Positions 1 through 8,239 of a stretch of 58,565 nt of DNA are shown piece after piece. The translations under genes and the position numbers were made by a program. The number at the start of each line of letters is the position of its first letter. Within the stretch, counting starts at the first letter, position 1. The notes beneath the pieces were generated by a model. That model did not search any database, had not been told where the DNA came from, and was given only the letters and a program-made list of their open reading frames with translations. The stretch is from Bacteroides sp. CAG:927 (GTDB lineage Bacteria > Bacteroidota > Bacteroidia > Bacteroidales > Muribaculaceae): the NCBI GenBank assembly GCA_000431155.1, contig HF985660.1, positions 49,556 to 108,120 of the forward strand. Reading direction: 5' to 3'.

Positions 1-51
1 AGTTCAGAAGGACAATCCTTAAATAGTCCAATCATTGCCGACAACCGTCCA

Positions 52-82
52 TTTACGCCGGACATTTTCCATAGTAATTTTG
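52..82 (+). promoter_or_regulatory. Bacteroidetes-type promoter of the TonB receptor
   Basis: TAATTTTG at 75-82 fits the Bacteroidetes -7 box TAnnTTTG. A TTTA at 52-55 sits 19 bases upstream, where the -33 box is expected, but it is a weak match. Initiation would fall near 88-90, giving a leader of about 20 bases before the ATG at 108. Confidence 0.55.
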
Positions 83-107
83 CACCCAGTAAAATATACA
101 ATGGAAA

Positions 108-2444
108 ATGAACAGACAAACAGCATTATTGTTTCTATGCCTTCTGCTGGCAGCGGCACAGGGCGTCTGCCAGAATCCTGCGCAGAACATCATCGGTCGC
201 GTGATTGACGCGTCAACAGAAGAGGGCATGCCGTTCGCTACTGTAAAGATCTCATATGAAGGACGCGGTGCGGCTACTGACAGTCTCGGATACTTCACGT
301 TTAAGGATATCCCCGTCGGACGCTATGATGTTGAAGCGTCCTATATGGGGTATGCCCCTGTTGTGATAAAGGATGTGATAGTCACTTCGTCCAAAGAGAC
401 AAGGATTGAAATACCCCTTCAGGAACTTGCTTCGGAATTGGCCGAAGTGGTGGTGACCCCAAAAGTGATAAAGTATATGCCGCTCAACAACATGAACCTG
501 TCAAGCGGCAGGATGTTGAGCGTTGAGGAAGCCGGACGCTTTGCCGGAGGTCTTGATGATCCGGCGAGACTGGCGGGCGCATTTGCCGGGGTCACCACCA
601 ATATAGGAGATAACGGCATAACCGTCCGTGGCAATGCCCCTAAACTGATGCAGTGGAAACTTGAGGGGATAGAGATACCCAATCCTAATCATTTCGGAGA
701 AGTAGGCGGATTCGGTGGCGGAGGCCTTACGGCTTTGAGCAGCCTTGTCCTCGGAAATTCCGATTTTCTGACCGGTGCCTTCCCGGCTGAGTATGGCAAC
801 GCCCTTGCCGGTGTGTTTGACCTGAAACTCCGGACAGGCAATAACAACCGATGGGAACATACGGCTTCTCTCGGCACGATGGGCATCGACCTTTCATCGG
901 AAGGGCCGTTCAAAAAGGGAGGCAAAGCGTCATATCTTTTCAATTACAGATACTCGACCCTGTGGATGATTTCAAGTTTTCTTCCTGACGGAGCCGGTCA
1001 GGGCATGAAATATCAGGACTTGTCGCTTAAATTGAATTTCCCCACCAAAAAGGCCGGTACATTCTCAGTATGGGGCCTTGGACTAATTGACGGAAACAAG
1101 GAAAAGCCCAAGACCAACAAGGATGAATGGCAATATGAATCGGACCGCAATTTCTTCAATACCTCGATATGGATGGGGGCGATTGGCGTGAATCATAAGT
1201 ACCGTCTCAATGAAACCACGCAATTCAACACGACCATTGCAGGAACTTATAATGGTATAGATTCCCATCAGCAGGCACTTGACGACAACCTTGTGGAACA
1301 TCCCGACAATATCATCAAGAAAAACAATTATAACCTTGTCCTCAACGCCTTCATTAATAAAAAAATAGGTCATATAGGCAACAACCGCACAGGCGTGGTC
1401 ATAACCGGCATGTTCTACGATATGCTTTTGAAAAACGCCGACGGAATTGGCGGTGATGTGAAAACCGTAGCCAATGAAACGGGCAACAGCGCATTGCTGG
1501 AGGCATATACAGAATTTTCGTTGTCCCCTTCATGGCGTTGGCAGATAAATCCCGGCGCCCATCTGCAATATTTCGCGCTCAACAGTCATTACTCAATAGA
1601 GCCGAGACTTGCCGTAAAGTTCAACATCAATCAGAAACAGTCGCTGACATTCTCCTACGGCAGCCACAGCCGTACTGAATTGCTCAACTATTACTTTACC
1701 CGCAATGACAAGGGCGAGCTGATAAACAAGGATATGGATTTCACACGCGGACATCATTTCGTGCTGACATATGACTGGAATATCGGTAACGATTTTCACC
1801 TCCGTGTCGAACCGTATATTCAGCTGCTGTATAAAGTGCCGGTAGTGGCGGGAAGTTCCAATTCGTTGCTCAACAACAAGGATGATTGGTTTATAACAGA
1901 TAAATTCGAGAGTACGGGGAGAGGGCTTAACTATGGTCTGGAAGTTACGTTTGAGAAATATATGTCCAATGGATATTATTTCATGTTCACCGGGTCGGTG
2001 TTCAGTTCCCGCTATAAAGGAGGTGACGGAATCTGGCGCAATACACGCTACAACAGGAATTATCTTTTCAATCTGCTCGGAGGAAAGGAATGGATGGTGG
2101 GTAAAAGCCGCAGAAACGTGTTAGGTGCCAATGCTCGTATAACTTTCCGTGGTGGCGACAGATATTCCCCGATTCTCGTGGATGAATCCATTACGGCGCA
2201 GGAGGTGATTTTTGATGAGCGACTGGCCTACAGCCAACAACTCAAACCGGTATTGTGGGCCGACTTTTCGGTATATTTCCGGATTAACCGCCGCAAGGTA
2301 TCGCATGAATTCGGATTGAAATGGCTCAATGCTACATTCCATGATGAATATCTCGGTCATGAATATAATTTCAAGACCGGGCGCGTCGAAGAATACCGCG
2401 ACGGCATCTGTATGCCTAATCTGTATTACAAGATCAGTTTCTGA
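108..2444 (+). CDS. TonB-dependent outer-membrane receptor with carboxypeptidase-regulatory-like N-domain
   Basis: The 778-residue product starts with a signal peptide (about residues 1-21). A CarboxypepD_reg-like beta domain follows (about 25-105, with the typical GRVIDASTEEGMPFATV start), then a plug domain (about 120-250, containing VRGNAP) and a long beta-barrel ending in the aromatic residue Phe of KISF, as outer-membrane barrels do. Proteins of this build import ligands across the outer membrane using TonB energy. No SusD partner follows, so it is probably not a classical glycan Sus pair; the substrate cannot be told. The ATG at 108 is preferred because the ATG at 101 is out of frame. 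It converges with the mobilization genes at 2524. It may be the host gene flanking the integrated element or cargo of it; the sequence does not decide. Confidence 0.88.
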   Translation: MNRQTALLFLCLLLAAAQGVCQNPAQNIIGRVIDASTEEGMPFATVKISYEGRGAATDSLGYFTFKDIPVGRYDVEASYMGYAPVVIKDVIVTSSKETRIEIPLQELASELAEVVVTPKVIKYMPLNNMNLSSGRMLSVEEAGRFAGGLDDPARLAGAFAGVTTNIGDNGITVRGNAPKLMQWKLEGIEIPNPNHFGEVGGFGGGGLTALSSLVLGNSDFLTGAFPAEYGNALAGVFDLKLRTGNNNRWEHTASLGTMGIDLSSEGPFKKGGKASYLFNYRYSTLWMISSFLPDGAGQGMKYQDLSLKLNFPTKKAGTFSVWGLGLIDGNKEKPKTNKDEWQYESDRNFFNTSIWMGAIGVNHKYRLNETTQFNTTIAGTYNGIDSHQQALDDNLVEHPDNIIKKNNYNLVLNAFINKKIGHIGNNRTGVVITGMFYDMLLKNADGIGGDVKTVANETGNSALLEAYTEFSLSPSWRWQINPGAHLQYFALNSHYSIEPRLAVKFNINQKQSLTFSYGSHSRTELLNYYFTRNDKGELINKDMDFTRGHHFVLTYDWNIGNDFHLRVEPYIQLLYKVPVVAGSSNSLLNNKDDWFITDKFESTGRGLNYGLEVTFEKYMSNGYYFMFTGSVFSSRYKGGDGIWRNTRYNRNYLFNLLGGKEWMVGKSRRNVLGANARITFRGGDRYSPILVDESITAQEVIFDERLAYSQQLKPVLWADFSVYFRINRRKVSHEFGLKWLNATFHDEYLGHEYNFKTGRVEEYRDGICMPNLYYKISF

Positions 2445-2479
2445 AAAACTGTTGTTAGATAAGACCGCAAAATATATAG

Positions 2480-2517
2480 CATCCCGACAAGAAAGAAAAC
2501 CGTCTTGCCGGGATGCT
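2480..2517. terminator. Terminator between convergent genes
   Basis: A 14-base stem (2480-2493 with 2504-2517, one A-C mismatch) sits between the convergent TonB receptor and the mobilization operon. The minus-strand side is followed by a T-rich stretch (TATATATTTTG), so it works best for the mobilization operon; it may act in both directions. Confidence 0.7.
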
Positions 2518-2523
2518 GCATAG

Positions 2524-3114
2524 TTATTCGTAGCCTTCGGGGAGTTCGGGCTTGGCGTCCTCCGGGATATTGGGGCTGGCTCTCATGTCCTTTATGGCCT
2601 GAATTTCACCCGGCGTCAGCCGTCTTTCACGTTGATGCGGCAGCGAGATTCTTTCGATTTCCTCATCCTTAGGGGTTGAGTCGTCAATCTTCGGAGTAAG
2701 TTCTTCGACCACTTTCCGGGCAGTCTCACCCGCTGTTTTCTCGGCAGCCTTATGCACGATTGCATCGACATTTGGCCGGGGCATTGCCGAAAACGCCTTC
2801 TGCATTTCCGCCAGACTTTTCATTACCAATGACACCGTGCCGTTGAGGGTCTGAACCATCCCTGACAGGGCGCGGATGTCATCGCGTGTGGCGATGTTGT
2901 CGGGCAGTGAAACTTCTATGGGTTGCGGCTGCTGCGGCTCCGCAGGAGTCGGAAACGCAGGAGCCGGCACTTGAATGTTCTCAATCCGGTCATTGACTTC
3001 GGTGAATTTGTCGGTGAACATTTTTTCAAGACGCGCCAACTGGCGGCGCATAATCTCTAAGTCGGCGTTCTCACACTGTACGCCTTGGATTTCATCTTTC
3101 TTTGCCATAATCAT
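2524..3114 (-). CDS. Mobilization accessory protein, coiled-coil, unknown
   Basis: This 196-residue protein has no enzyme motif that I recognise. Residues 15-50 look like an amphipathic coiled coil (MRRQLARLEKMFTDKF region), followed by a Pro/Gln-rich linker (about 50-70), a second helical part (about 75-130) and a charged C-terminus. Its start overlaps the relaxase stop as TAATG at 3114-3116, indicating translational coupling, so it is the last gene of the mobC-relaxase unit. By position it probably assists the relaxosome or its docking to a helper conjugation system; this is inference from context only. A second possible start is the ATG at 3108. Confidence 0.6.
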   Translation of the reverse strand: MIMAKKDEIQGVQCENADLEIMRRQLARLEKMFTDKFTEVNDRIENIQVPAPAFPTPAEPQQPQPIEVSLPDNIATRDDIRALSGMVQTLNGTVSLVMKSLAEMQKAFSAMPRPNVDAIVHKAAEKTAGETARKVVEELTPKIDDSTPKDEEIERISLPHQRERRLTPGEIQAIKDMRASPNIPEDAKPELPEGYE

Positions 3115-4127
3115 TATCTTTTGATTCCACGTTTAGGTTTCTTCTTTGGATGTGAGAGTTCCCATGCCAGACGAGCCTCCTCAGGGTCATAAGCAGGGCC
3201 CGGCTGGAACAGTCCGCCTATGAATTGCCCCACGCCCTCGCCGATGTCAGCCGCAAGATTAGCGGCAGTGTCGGCGGTGGCTTTTACTGCCCTTAGAGCC
3301 TCGTCAGAGATTGACGATGTGCCGGATTTTTGAGCGGTGGTATGGGTGGCTGTGGTTTTTCTCGGCTCCGATTGACGGTTGGACTGCGAGAAATAGCGGT
3401 CGAGATTCCTGAACTTGAACGCCTCGCCGACATCCGAACCCTTGACCTTGTAATCGCCCAACTGGAACGAAACGCCCTGCATTTCCTGTGTGCCACGGCG
3501 GTATTTCGGACTGATGCGAATGTTCTTTTGAGCAAGCAGAGCGGAGAAAGTGTGCCAGTCGCGGGAGTTGCGCAGAGCCCCGGTAGCGGCAATCTTAATC
3601 TCCGCTTTCGCCCGTTCAAGACCGTGGAGTTTCTCCAAGTCGGGAGCCTCCTGCTTTGGCAGCGCGAGACGGTAAAGCTTCGTCAAAGCCTCACAGACTT
3701 TCTTATTCCGATAGCGGTTGCGCCCCGATTCCATACGTTTGCCGTTGTCGCCGACCATATTGAACACGATATGGCAGTGAGGCTTGTCGGTTTCGTAATG
3801 GCGCACAATGAGAAACTGCGTCTTGTCCAGTCCCATCATCTTTATGTAGTCAAGAGCTATTTTAAGCATCTTTTCGTCGCTGAGTTTCGGCTTGTCATCG
3901 GCGGAAAAAGACAGTGTTATGTGTCCGGCGGGGTTGCCTATTCTCCGGTTCTGCATAGCCTGAGCCTCGAAGCTTGCTATGATCTGATTGCGTTTTTCGC
4001 CCATCAGTCCACGGCTTCCGAGTATCTTCCAAGTGTCGGCGGTGTAGATTTTCTTGTCGTGTTTCTCGCGGGTAACGTAGTCAACCTTCGAGCCAAACGA
4101 CCCTCCTTTGAGTATTTTTCCTATCAT
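3114..4127 (-). CDS. Relaxase/mobilization nuclease, MOBP-like
   Basis: The 337-residue protein has the relaxase domain in its first half. Tyr17 (KVDYVTRE) is the likely nicking tyrosine. His110 and the PHCHIVFN stretch with His117 and His119 form the metal-binding histidine motif of the PF03432 relaxase family. Such enzymes nick oriT, stay bound to the 5' end and lead the strand through a conjugation pore supplied by another element. The C-terminal third is low-complexity and basic. The ATG overlaps the mobC stop (ATGA, 4124-4127), and the stop overlaps the next start. No type IV secretion genes are nearby, so the element is mobilizable rather than self-conjugative within this window. Family assignment is firm; the exact subfamily is not. 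Confidence 0.9.
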   Translation of the reverse strand: MIGKILKGGSFGSKVDYVTREKHDKKIYTADTWKILGSRGLMGEKRNQIIASFEAQAMQNRRIGNPAGHITLSFSADDKPKLSDEKMLKIALDYIKMMGLDKTQFLIVRHYETDKPHCHIVFNMVGDNGKRMESGRNRYRNKKVCEALTKLYRLALPKQEAPDLEKLHGLERAKAEIKIAATGALRNSRDWHTFSALLAQKNIRISPKYRRGTQEMQGVSFQLGDYKVKGSDVGEAFKFRNLDRYFSQSNRQSEPRKTTATHTTAQKSGTSSISDEALRAVKATADTAANLAADIGEGVGQFIGGLFQPGPAYDPEEARLAWELSHPKKKPKRGIKR

Positions 4128-4486
4128 GTTTTTACACGGTTTTTGAGTTTAAGAATGAATCCGGCGATGCGGTCAACGATGTTTTCAGCTTTGTCCGCAA
4201 CACTGTGGAACCCCACGGCATTGGCGTGATGTGCTATCTGATTGAGATTCGGGCCGAGTTTTTTAAGCTCGTGAAGAAGCATCTTTTCCTCGTCGGAAAG
4301 CACCCCGGTGACGGTGGCGCTCAACGCCCCCTCCCGGATGTATTCCGATCTGCTCATGCCGGCGCGGGATGACTTGATGTCTATGATGTCGAACTGGGCA
4401 TCGTTGAAACGAACCATTACGGCGTTGCCCTTTTTCGCCTGTCCGAGAGGCGGCCTTCCTGTGGATTTCTTCATTCGTAAATTCAT
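4124..4486 (-). CDS. MobC-like relaxosome accessory protein
   Basis: The product has a ribbon-helix-helix-like N-terminal part (VMVRFNDAQFDIID ... MSRSEYIREGAL) and ends with the MobC signature around LKKLGPNLNQIAHHAN. MobC-type proteins bind oriT and help the relaxase melt and nick it. The open frame reaches back to 4603, but that extension runs through the two inverted repeats proposed as oriT and is unlike the family, so the ATG at 4486 (MNLRMKKS) or 4474 (MKKS) is preferred. The length of about 120 residues is normal for the family. The stop overlaps the relaxase start by four bases. Confidence 0.85.
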   Translation of the reverse strand: MNLRMKKSTGRPPLGQAKKGNAVMVRFNDAQFDIIDIKSSRAGMSRSEYIREGALSATVTGVLSDEEKMLLHELKKLGPNLNQIAHHANAVGFHSVADKAENIVDRIAGFILKLKNRVKT

Positions 4487-4536
4487 TAAATCAGTGTAAC
4501 CATTGCACCGGATCAGCGACCATCGGGAGGCAGGCT

Positions 4537-4585
4537 GCAACCGCCCGGTCGGGCAGGTTGCGCCCCTTTTGAGAAACTCAAAAGG
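4537..4585. other. Candidate oriT: two adjacent inverted repeats upstream of mobC
   Basis: Two strong inverted repeats lie side by side. The first, 4537-4561, pairs GCAACC-GCCCG with CGGGC-A-GGTTGC (one bulged base). The second, 4565-4585, pairs CCTTTTGAG with CTCAAAAGG perfectly around a 3-base loop. They sit just upstream of mobC-relaxase, the usual oriT place in mobilizable elements. Neither is followed by a T-run on the minus strand, which argues against a simple terminator. The nick site cannot be located by eye. Confidence 0.5.
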
Positions 4586-4690
4586 TATCTTGCCCTCCCA
4601 CAACTTTTTTATGATTGCGATAGTTGGCGAAGCTATGCCTTCGGTCGTTGAGTCCTCTCGATTAAGCCGCTAATCCGATGCTGATTTATC

Positions 4691-5206
4691 TCAGAGCTTG
4701 CGCCAGATTTCGATGTCGTCGGCATATTGCTTCAGATGCTCGGCGATGATGGCGCAGGCGTAACTGCTGACTGTTGTGCCACGGTCGCCGAGGATTCTTG
4801 AAACGCGCTCAAGCTGGTCCCACAGGTCGCCCTCGATGTTCAGGGCATGACGGTTCACCAACTTTGCCGGAGCAAGGAATGTGGCCTTGAACTCGGCGAA
4901 GTCTGATTTGCGCTGTTGCTTGCCGATGCGCTGTTGCTTCGGCGGCTCGGTTGTGGCGGTCACAGATGTTGCCTCGGATGCTGTCTGTTCGTTGTCAAAC
5001 AGATTGTCGGCGTTGGCAGAAGTGGTGCTGTCAACGGCGTTATCACTGTTGATTGTGGTAGTCGCGTTGATAGCGATGGTGGAGTTGATAGAGTTATCTG
5101 ATTTCATAATAAAATCGGGATTAAGGGTTGATACTTTGGATTTGGTTGCATCGGTCAACTTGGCTGACTTCGATGCGGGTGTTGACGGAGTTTTCTTCGC
5201 AGTCAT
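4691..5206 (-). CDS. DUF3408-family element protein
   Basis: This 171-residue protein has a low-complexity N-terminal half rich in Ser, Thr, Asn and Ala (about 1-100). The compact C-terminal domain (about 105-171, FKATFLAPAKLVNRHALNIEGD ... VSSYACAIIAEHL) resembles the DUF3408 domain found in Bacteroidetes conjugative and mobilizable elements. The domain looks like a ribbon-helix-helix fold, which would suit DNA binding, perhaps as a relaxosome or partition-like factor; that function is inference. Its ATG overlaps the stop of the primase-like gene (ATGA, 5203-5206), so it is co-translated with the replication genes although it sits next to the mobilization genes. Confidence 0.72.
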   Translation of the reverse strand: MTAKKTPSTPASKSAKLTDATKSKVSTLNPDFIMKSDNSINSTIAINATTTINSDNAVDSTTSANADNLFDNEQTASEATSVTATTEPPKQQRIGKQQRKSDFAEFKATFLAPAKLVNRHALNIEGDLWDQLERVSRILGDRGTTVSSYACAIIAEHLKQYADDIEIWRKL

Positions 5207-6285
5207 TGTTTTTCAGTTTTTGAGTGTTTGAGAATTGCATCAGTGTCCGGATTATACCGTTCAACTGACACGAGAGTGAGTTGCAGGTCATCAATGAGTT
5301 TCTGTAACATCGGATTACGGCGTATCATGGCTTGCAGCACAGCTTGGTCAGGCTCGATTTGCAGGAGATAGTCTGCAATGTCAAGTCCTGCCGTTCGCTC
5401 GGTGTCAGTAGCAATTTCTTCAAGGTAGTTGAAGATGCTTGCCTCGATGCCGAGATTGCGGAACAAACTCAGTTTCTGCCGCCATTGGTCAGTCGCGCCG
5501 ATGTCGGGATACAGAATAACTTGATGACCTTTGAGAACACGGAGTGCATCGCTTGTGAAGCAACCATTTTTACCGCCGGAAGCGAGCCACACATATTCGG
5601 GCAGATAGTAAGCTGCCACAAGTGCAGTCTTTTCGCTCTCGACAATCGCAACCGGCTTGCCTCTGTTCATCGGCAAGAGATGCTCTCCGAAAAAGCACTG
5701 ACGCAGATTGAAGTCGGGCAACCGGAGCAACGAGTGAACCCACGTAACATGGTTGAAAGGCTCCTTCACGCGCTTACCTGTCTCGGCGTGGTAGAGCATT
5801 ACCTTTCCGGTGCGGACGCTGCCGTTGATGTCGGTCTGCCAGAATACGCATGACCTCGGCCAGTGCTTTGATGTGCCGACACGGTAATCATTCATCAGTC
5901 TGAGAGCATCCTCGGCTCCGAACCTGGAGCGGAGGAACAGATAGAGATTGTTCTTCTCATATCCGTGCAGAGTATGTGCAACAATATCTGCCGCGATGAA
6001 AGATGGTGGTTTTCGCTGCTCGGTCGGCTTGGCAAGCCATGCTGACGGAGTGGCGAAATCGCGGTGCTGTGGCTTTAATTGCGGATTGCGCTCAAAATAT
6101 TCCTTTGGCGTAAGATGGTAGCCGCAACTCTGCTCATGGTTGCATCTGCCGACATCATCAGGAAACGAGATTTGTTTCTCAGTGTCGATATAGCGACTAA
6201 AACAGCGTTTCTTGTGGCAGGCAGGGCAAGTGTGCCGTGTCGCCACTCCCTTATAAGGTTGGAGAATGAATCTGTGTGCGTTCAT
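5203..6285 (-). CDS. Primase-like protein with zinc finger and Toprim-type core (DUF6371-like)
   Basis: The 360-residue product begins with a zinc-binding region (HTCPACHKKRCF at about 19-29, then CNHEQSCGYH at about 48-57), as in DnaG-type primases. A Toprim-like core follows, with VAIVESEKTALVAAY and an acidic strand VILYPDIGATDQW. Proteins like this accompany DUF3987 proteins in Bacteroidetes mobile elements and probably prime replication of the excised element; the catalytic role is inferred from the fold. The 84-base gap before it contains three GAAAATGC repeats (see repeat entry). It overlaps the DUF3408 gene by four bases. Confidence 0.72.
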   Translation of the reverse strand: MNAHRFILQPYKGVATRHTCPACHKKRCFSRYIDTEKQISFPDDVGRCNHEQSCGYHLTPKEYFERNPQLKPQHRDFATPSAWLAKPTEQRKPPSFIAADIVAHTLHGYEKNNLYLFLRSRFGAEDALRLMNDYRVGTSKHWPRSCVFWQTDINGSVRTGKVMLYHAETGKRVKEPFNHVTWVHSLLRLPDFNLRQCFFGEHLLPMNRGKPVAIVESEKTALVAAYYLPEYVWLASGGKNGCFTSDALRVLKGHQVILYPDIGATDQWRQKLSLFRNLGIEASIFNYLEEIATDTERTAGLDIADYLLQIEPDQAVLQAMIRRNPMLQKLIDDLQLTLVSVERYNPDTDAILKHSKTEKQ

Positions 6286-6306
6286 AGTTTCTCAGAGATT
6301 TTGCTT

Positions 6307-6355
6307 GCATTTTCTGCGTAACCCGTATTTTGGAGATAGAAAATGCGGAAAATGC
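6307..6355. repeat. Three GAAAATGC repeats upstream of the primase-like gene
   Basis: GAAAATGC occurs at 6339-6346 and 6348-6355 in the same orientation, and once inverted at 6307-6314. They can form a hairpin in the minus-strand transcript between the DUF3987 stop and the primase start. They could be a binding site, iterons of a small replication origin, or an intercistronic RNA structure. Confidence 0.4.
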
Positions 6356-6369
6356 AGAAAGCGCAGGTG

Positions 6370-7731
6370 TCAGAGTTTGGAATAATGCCCATGTTTCTCA
6401 CGCTGGAAATATGTGCCTAACGAGACCGACCGTTTGAGAAAGTCCTGAAACGTGCGCCCCGGCATACCGTTCTCTTTTGCCACGGCTATACCTTCTTCTG
6501 TCGTGAAACAGTCTGGAAGAGCGGCGATGATGGCTCTCTGTTGCTCGGTCAGCGACATTTCGCTGATGATGCCATGTACTTTTCTGGCGGTAGACTTGAA
6601 ATAATCCACGAGGGATATAGCATTTTCGACTGATAAAAGATCTATCTCCGTTCTGTCAGCCTCCCCGCAGGCCCATCTTGCCATCTGCAATATCAGACAG
6701 AACCGTATGGCATGGAAGTCGAACTTGTTGTAAACGCCTTTAAGGGCATCACATTCCTCCCGGTTACATTCCTCTGTGTTCCGACGCTGCCATTCGTAAA
6801 GTCTCGCTTTCGCATCCGGCGCAAACGGCAGGATATTGGGTACAATATTCCCGTCTGAATCGGTCTCATAAGGGAGATTCACAAGTTTCCCGACAATAGC
6901 TGCCCATGCCGCTTCTATGTCGAAAGCCGGCTCTTTGTCGCTCCACGGCTGTTTGTCCTGATTGTGGGGCATAACGAACAGCAAGCGGTCGATAAAACCG
7001 TTTGATGTGCGGCTTCCCTGCGCAAGCTCGTTGAGAACACCGTTCTGGATAGTCCCCACCACGGAGATGAAAGGACGGCTGATATAGACCGAGTTCTTCA
7101 CTCCCTTGCGGTCGGAGAACGAAGGATTTGCGTTAAACAGCTTTAGCCAGTATTCTTCATCGGACCCCTTGTTGTAGCGGTTGAAGTTCTTGAACCAGCC
7201 CGCAAGTTCGTCATTCCACATACAGATACCGCGCAGATTCTGCGAGTGAATAAGCAGCATGGCTTCGGGTGTCGCATCGGAAATCAGGAACCGTTTGCAT
7301 ACCGGGGCTACGGGATGTGGCTCTGAGCGTTCCTTTATCGGCAATTCACGCTGACGCTCGTATTCCTCACACGCCTTTACATAGGCGCGTGTTGCCACAC
7401 CATCCAGCTCGGTGAACGGTCGGATTGCAAAATTCAGCGGATGCGACTTGCAGGCTCCGGGTCTTCCGACAAGAGCCATGAACAGTATGGCGCTCTCGTC
7501 CCATTTTCCTTTGAGCCTTGCGAAATGGGTGTTGCCTATGCCAAGACCGACGGCCACAAGCATAGCTCCGGCAAGATAATCCACCGGATAGCCGTAACAA
7601 TCATGCGCTTCCCTGACGATTCTCTGAATCTTCAACGGCAACGCGCCCAGAGGAAAATCCCCGCCCCGGATACTTACACTCATATCGACGGCTTTGCCGA
7701 GTACGAGCATGGGGTCAACAGACTTCTCCAT
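6370..7731 (-). CDS. DUF3987 protein, ATPase/helicase-like replication protein
   Basis: This 453-residue protein matches the DUF3987 family common in Bacteroidetes mobile elements and phages. It has a P-loop-like stretch GRPGACKSHPL at residues 89-99, an acidic motif in CMWNDELAGWFKN (likely Walker B region), an arginine-rich sensor-like segment SNGFIDRLLFVMP, and a helical C-terminal part that may bind DNA (EEGIAVAKENGMPGRTFQDFL). The role is probably a helicase- or primase-helicase-type function in replicating the excised element. The expected P-loop glycine before Lys95 is a cysteine (Cys94), which is unusual. It starts three bases after the excisionase-like gene and is followed by the primase-like gene, so the three form one operon. 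Confidence 0.78.
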   Translation of the reverse strand: MEKSVDPMLVLGKAVDMSVSIRGGDFPLGALPLKIQRIVREAHDCYGYPVDYLAGAMLVAVGLGIGNTHFARLKGKWDESAILFMALVGRPGACKSHPLNFAIRPFTELDGVATRAYVKACEEYERQRELPIKERSEPHPVAPVCKRFLISDATPEAMLLIHSQNLRGICMWNDELAGWFKNFNRYNKGSDEEYWLKLFNANPSFSDRKGVKNSVYISRPFISVVGTIQNGVLNELAQGSRTSNGFIDRLLFVMPHNQDKQPWSDKEPAFDIEAAWAAIVGKLVNLPYETDSDGNIVPNILPFAPDAKARLYEWQRRNTEECNREECDALKGVYNKFDFHAIRFCLILQMARWACGEADRTEIDLLSVENAISLVDYFKSTARKVHGIISEMSLTEQQRAIIAALPDCFTTEEGIAVAKENGMPGRTFQDFLKRSVSLGTYFQREKHGHYSKL

Positions 7732-7734
7732 AGG

Positions 7735-8121
7735 CTATCGGCGATAAGATGATTTGGTGCGTGTGCCGCGACTGATCTCAGCTTCCATCTCTGCGAAAGA
7801 AAGGATAGACGACTGCCGCTTGTTCTCCTTTACATGGGCTACAAGCTCACTCTCTATAAATCGCCATTCCTTTTCGCCCGGCACTTTATAAGCCGGCACC
7901 TTACCCTCATTGGCGAGGCGATAGACCGTGGATTTGGCTTTGCCCAGAATCTCACAGGCTTCAGGGATACCGATAAATCTGGAGTTGGACTTCGCGTTAC
8001 TTCTCTCGGAAGTGAGTTGAGCGCGAAGCTCCCTCACCTCATTGGCCAATTCTCTTACGAGATTGACCAGCGATGACACTGCACCCGGCAGCTCATCGAA
8101 TGTAATAGATGTGTTTAACAT
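7735..8121 (-). CDS. Excisionase-like helix-turn-helix protein
   Basis: The 128-residue product has a short coiled N-terminal helix (about 15-40, LVRELANEVRELRAQL) and a winged HTH of the excisionase/MerR type (about 49-96, GIPEACEILGKAKSTVYRLANEGKVPAYKV). Such proteins act as recombination directionality factors or regulators of excision in Bacteroidetes integrative elements. It is the first gene of the DUF3987-primase-DUF3408 unit. A perfect hairpin lies four bases upstream of its ATG and a repeated 11-bp-phased box module lies further up, so both transcription and translation of the operon appear regulated. Confidence 0.8.
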   Translation of the reverse strand: MLNTSITFDELPGAVSSLVNLVRELANEVRELRAQLTSERSNAKSNSRFIGIPEACEILGKAKSTVYRLANEGKVPAYKVPGEKEWRFIESELVAHVKENKRQSSILSFAEMEAEISRGTRTKSSYRR

Positions 8122-8124
8122 TTA

Positions 8125-8160
8125 TGCTGGCGAACCCACTTTTATGTGAATTCGCCAGCA
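8125..8160 (-). promoter_or_regulatory. Hairpin immediately before the excisionase start codon
   Basis: A perfect 10-base stem (8125-8134 with 8151-8160, TGCTGGCGAA / TTCGCCAGCA) ends four bases before the ATG at 8121. In the minus-strand RNA it would occupy the ribosome landing zone, so it may limit translation or mark an RNA-binding site. A TACTTTGC sequence directly before it could be part of the promoter. Confidence 0.6.
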
Positions 8161-8180
8161 AAGTACGGAAGTGTTTAAAT

Positions 8181-8239
8181 GGTGGAATTAAGCACCGGGA
8201 TAAGAGGCATTTCCACCGTCAGTCCACCATATCACCACC
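8181..8239. repeat. Phased box module, copy A (three direct TCCACC boxes plus one inverted)
   Basis: On the plus strand TCCACC boxes start at 8212 and 8223, and ACCACC at 8234, exactly 11 bases apart. An inverted copy GGTGGA lies at 8181-8186. The third box overlaps the stop codon of the membrane-protein gene at 8232. The same layout with the same spacing occurs at 11333-11391. The module lies upstream of the excisionase operon and probably binds a regulator on one face of the helix. Confidence 0.75.

Noticed and set aside
108..2444. SusC/SusD polysaccharide utilisation locus
   Set aside because: The receptor has the regulatory domain, but no SusD gene follows.
3330..4229. 300-residue plus-strand reading frame opposite the relaxase
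   Set aside because: It lies fully antisense to the relaxase with intact motifs and has no recognisable domain.
4487..4603. N-terminal extension of MobC (MWEGKIPFEFL...)
   Set aside because: It reads through the two inverted repeats proposed as oriT and has no family similarity; the later ATG at 4486 gives a normal MobC.
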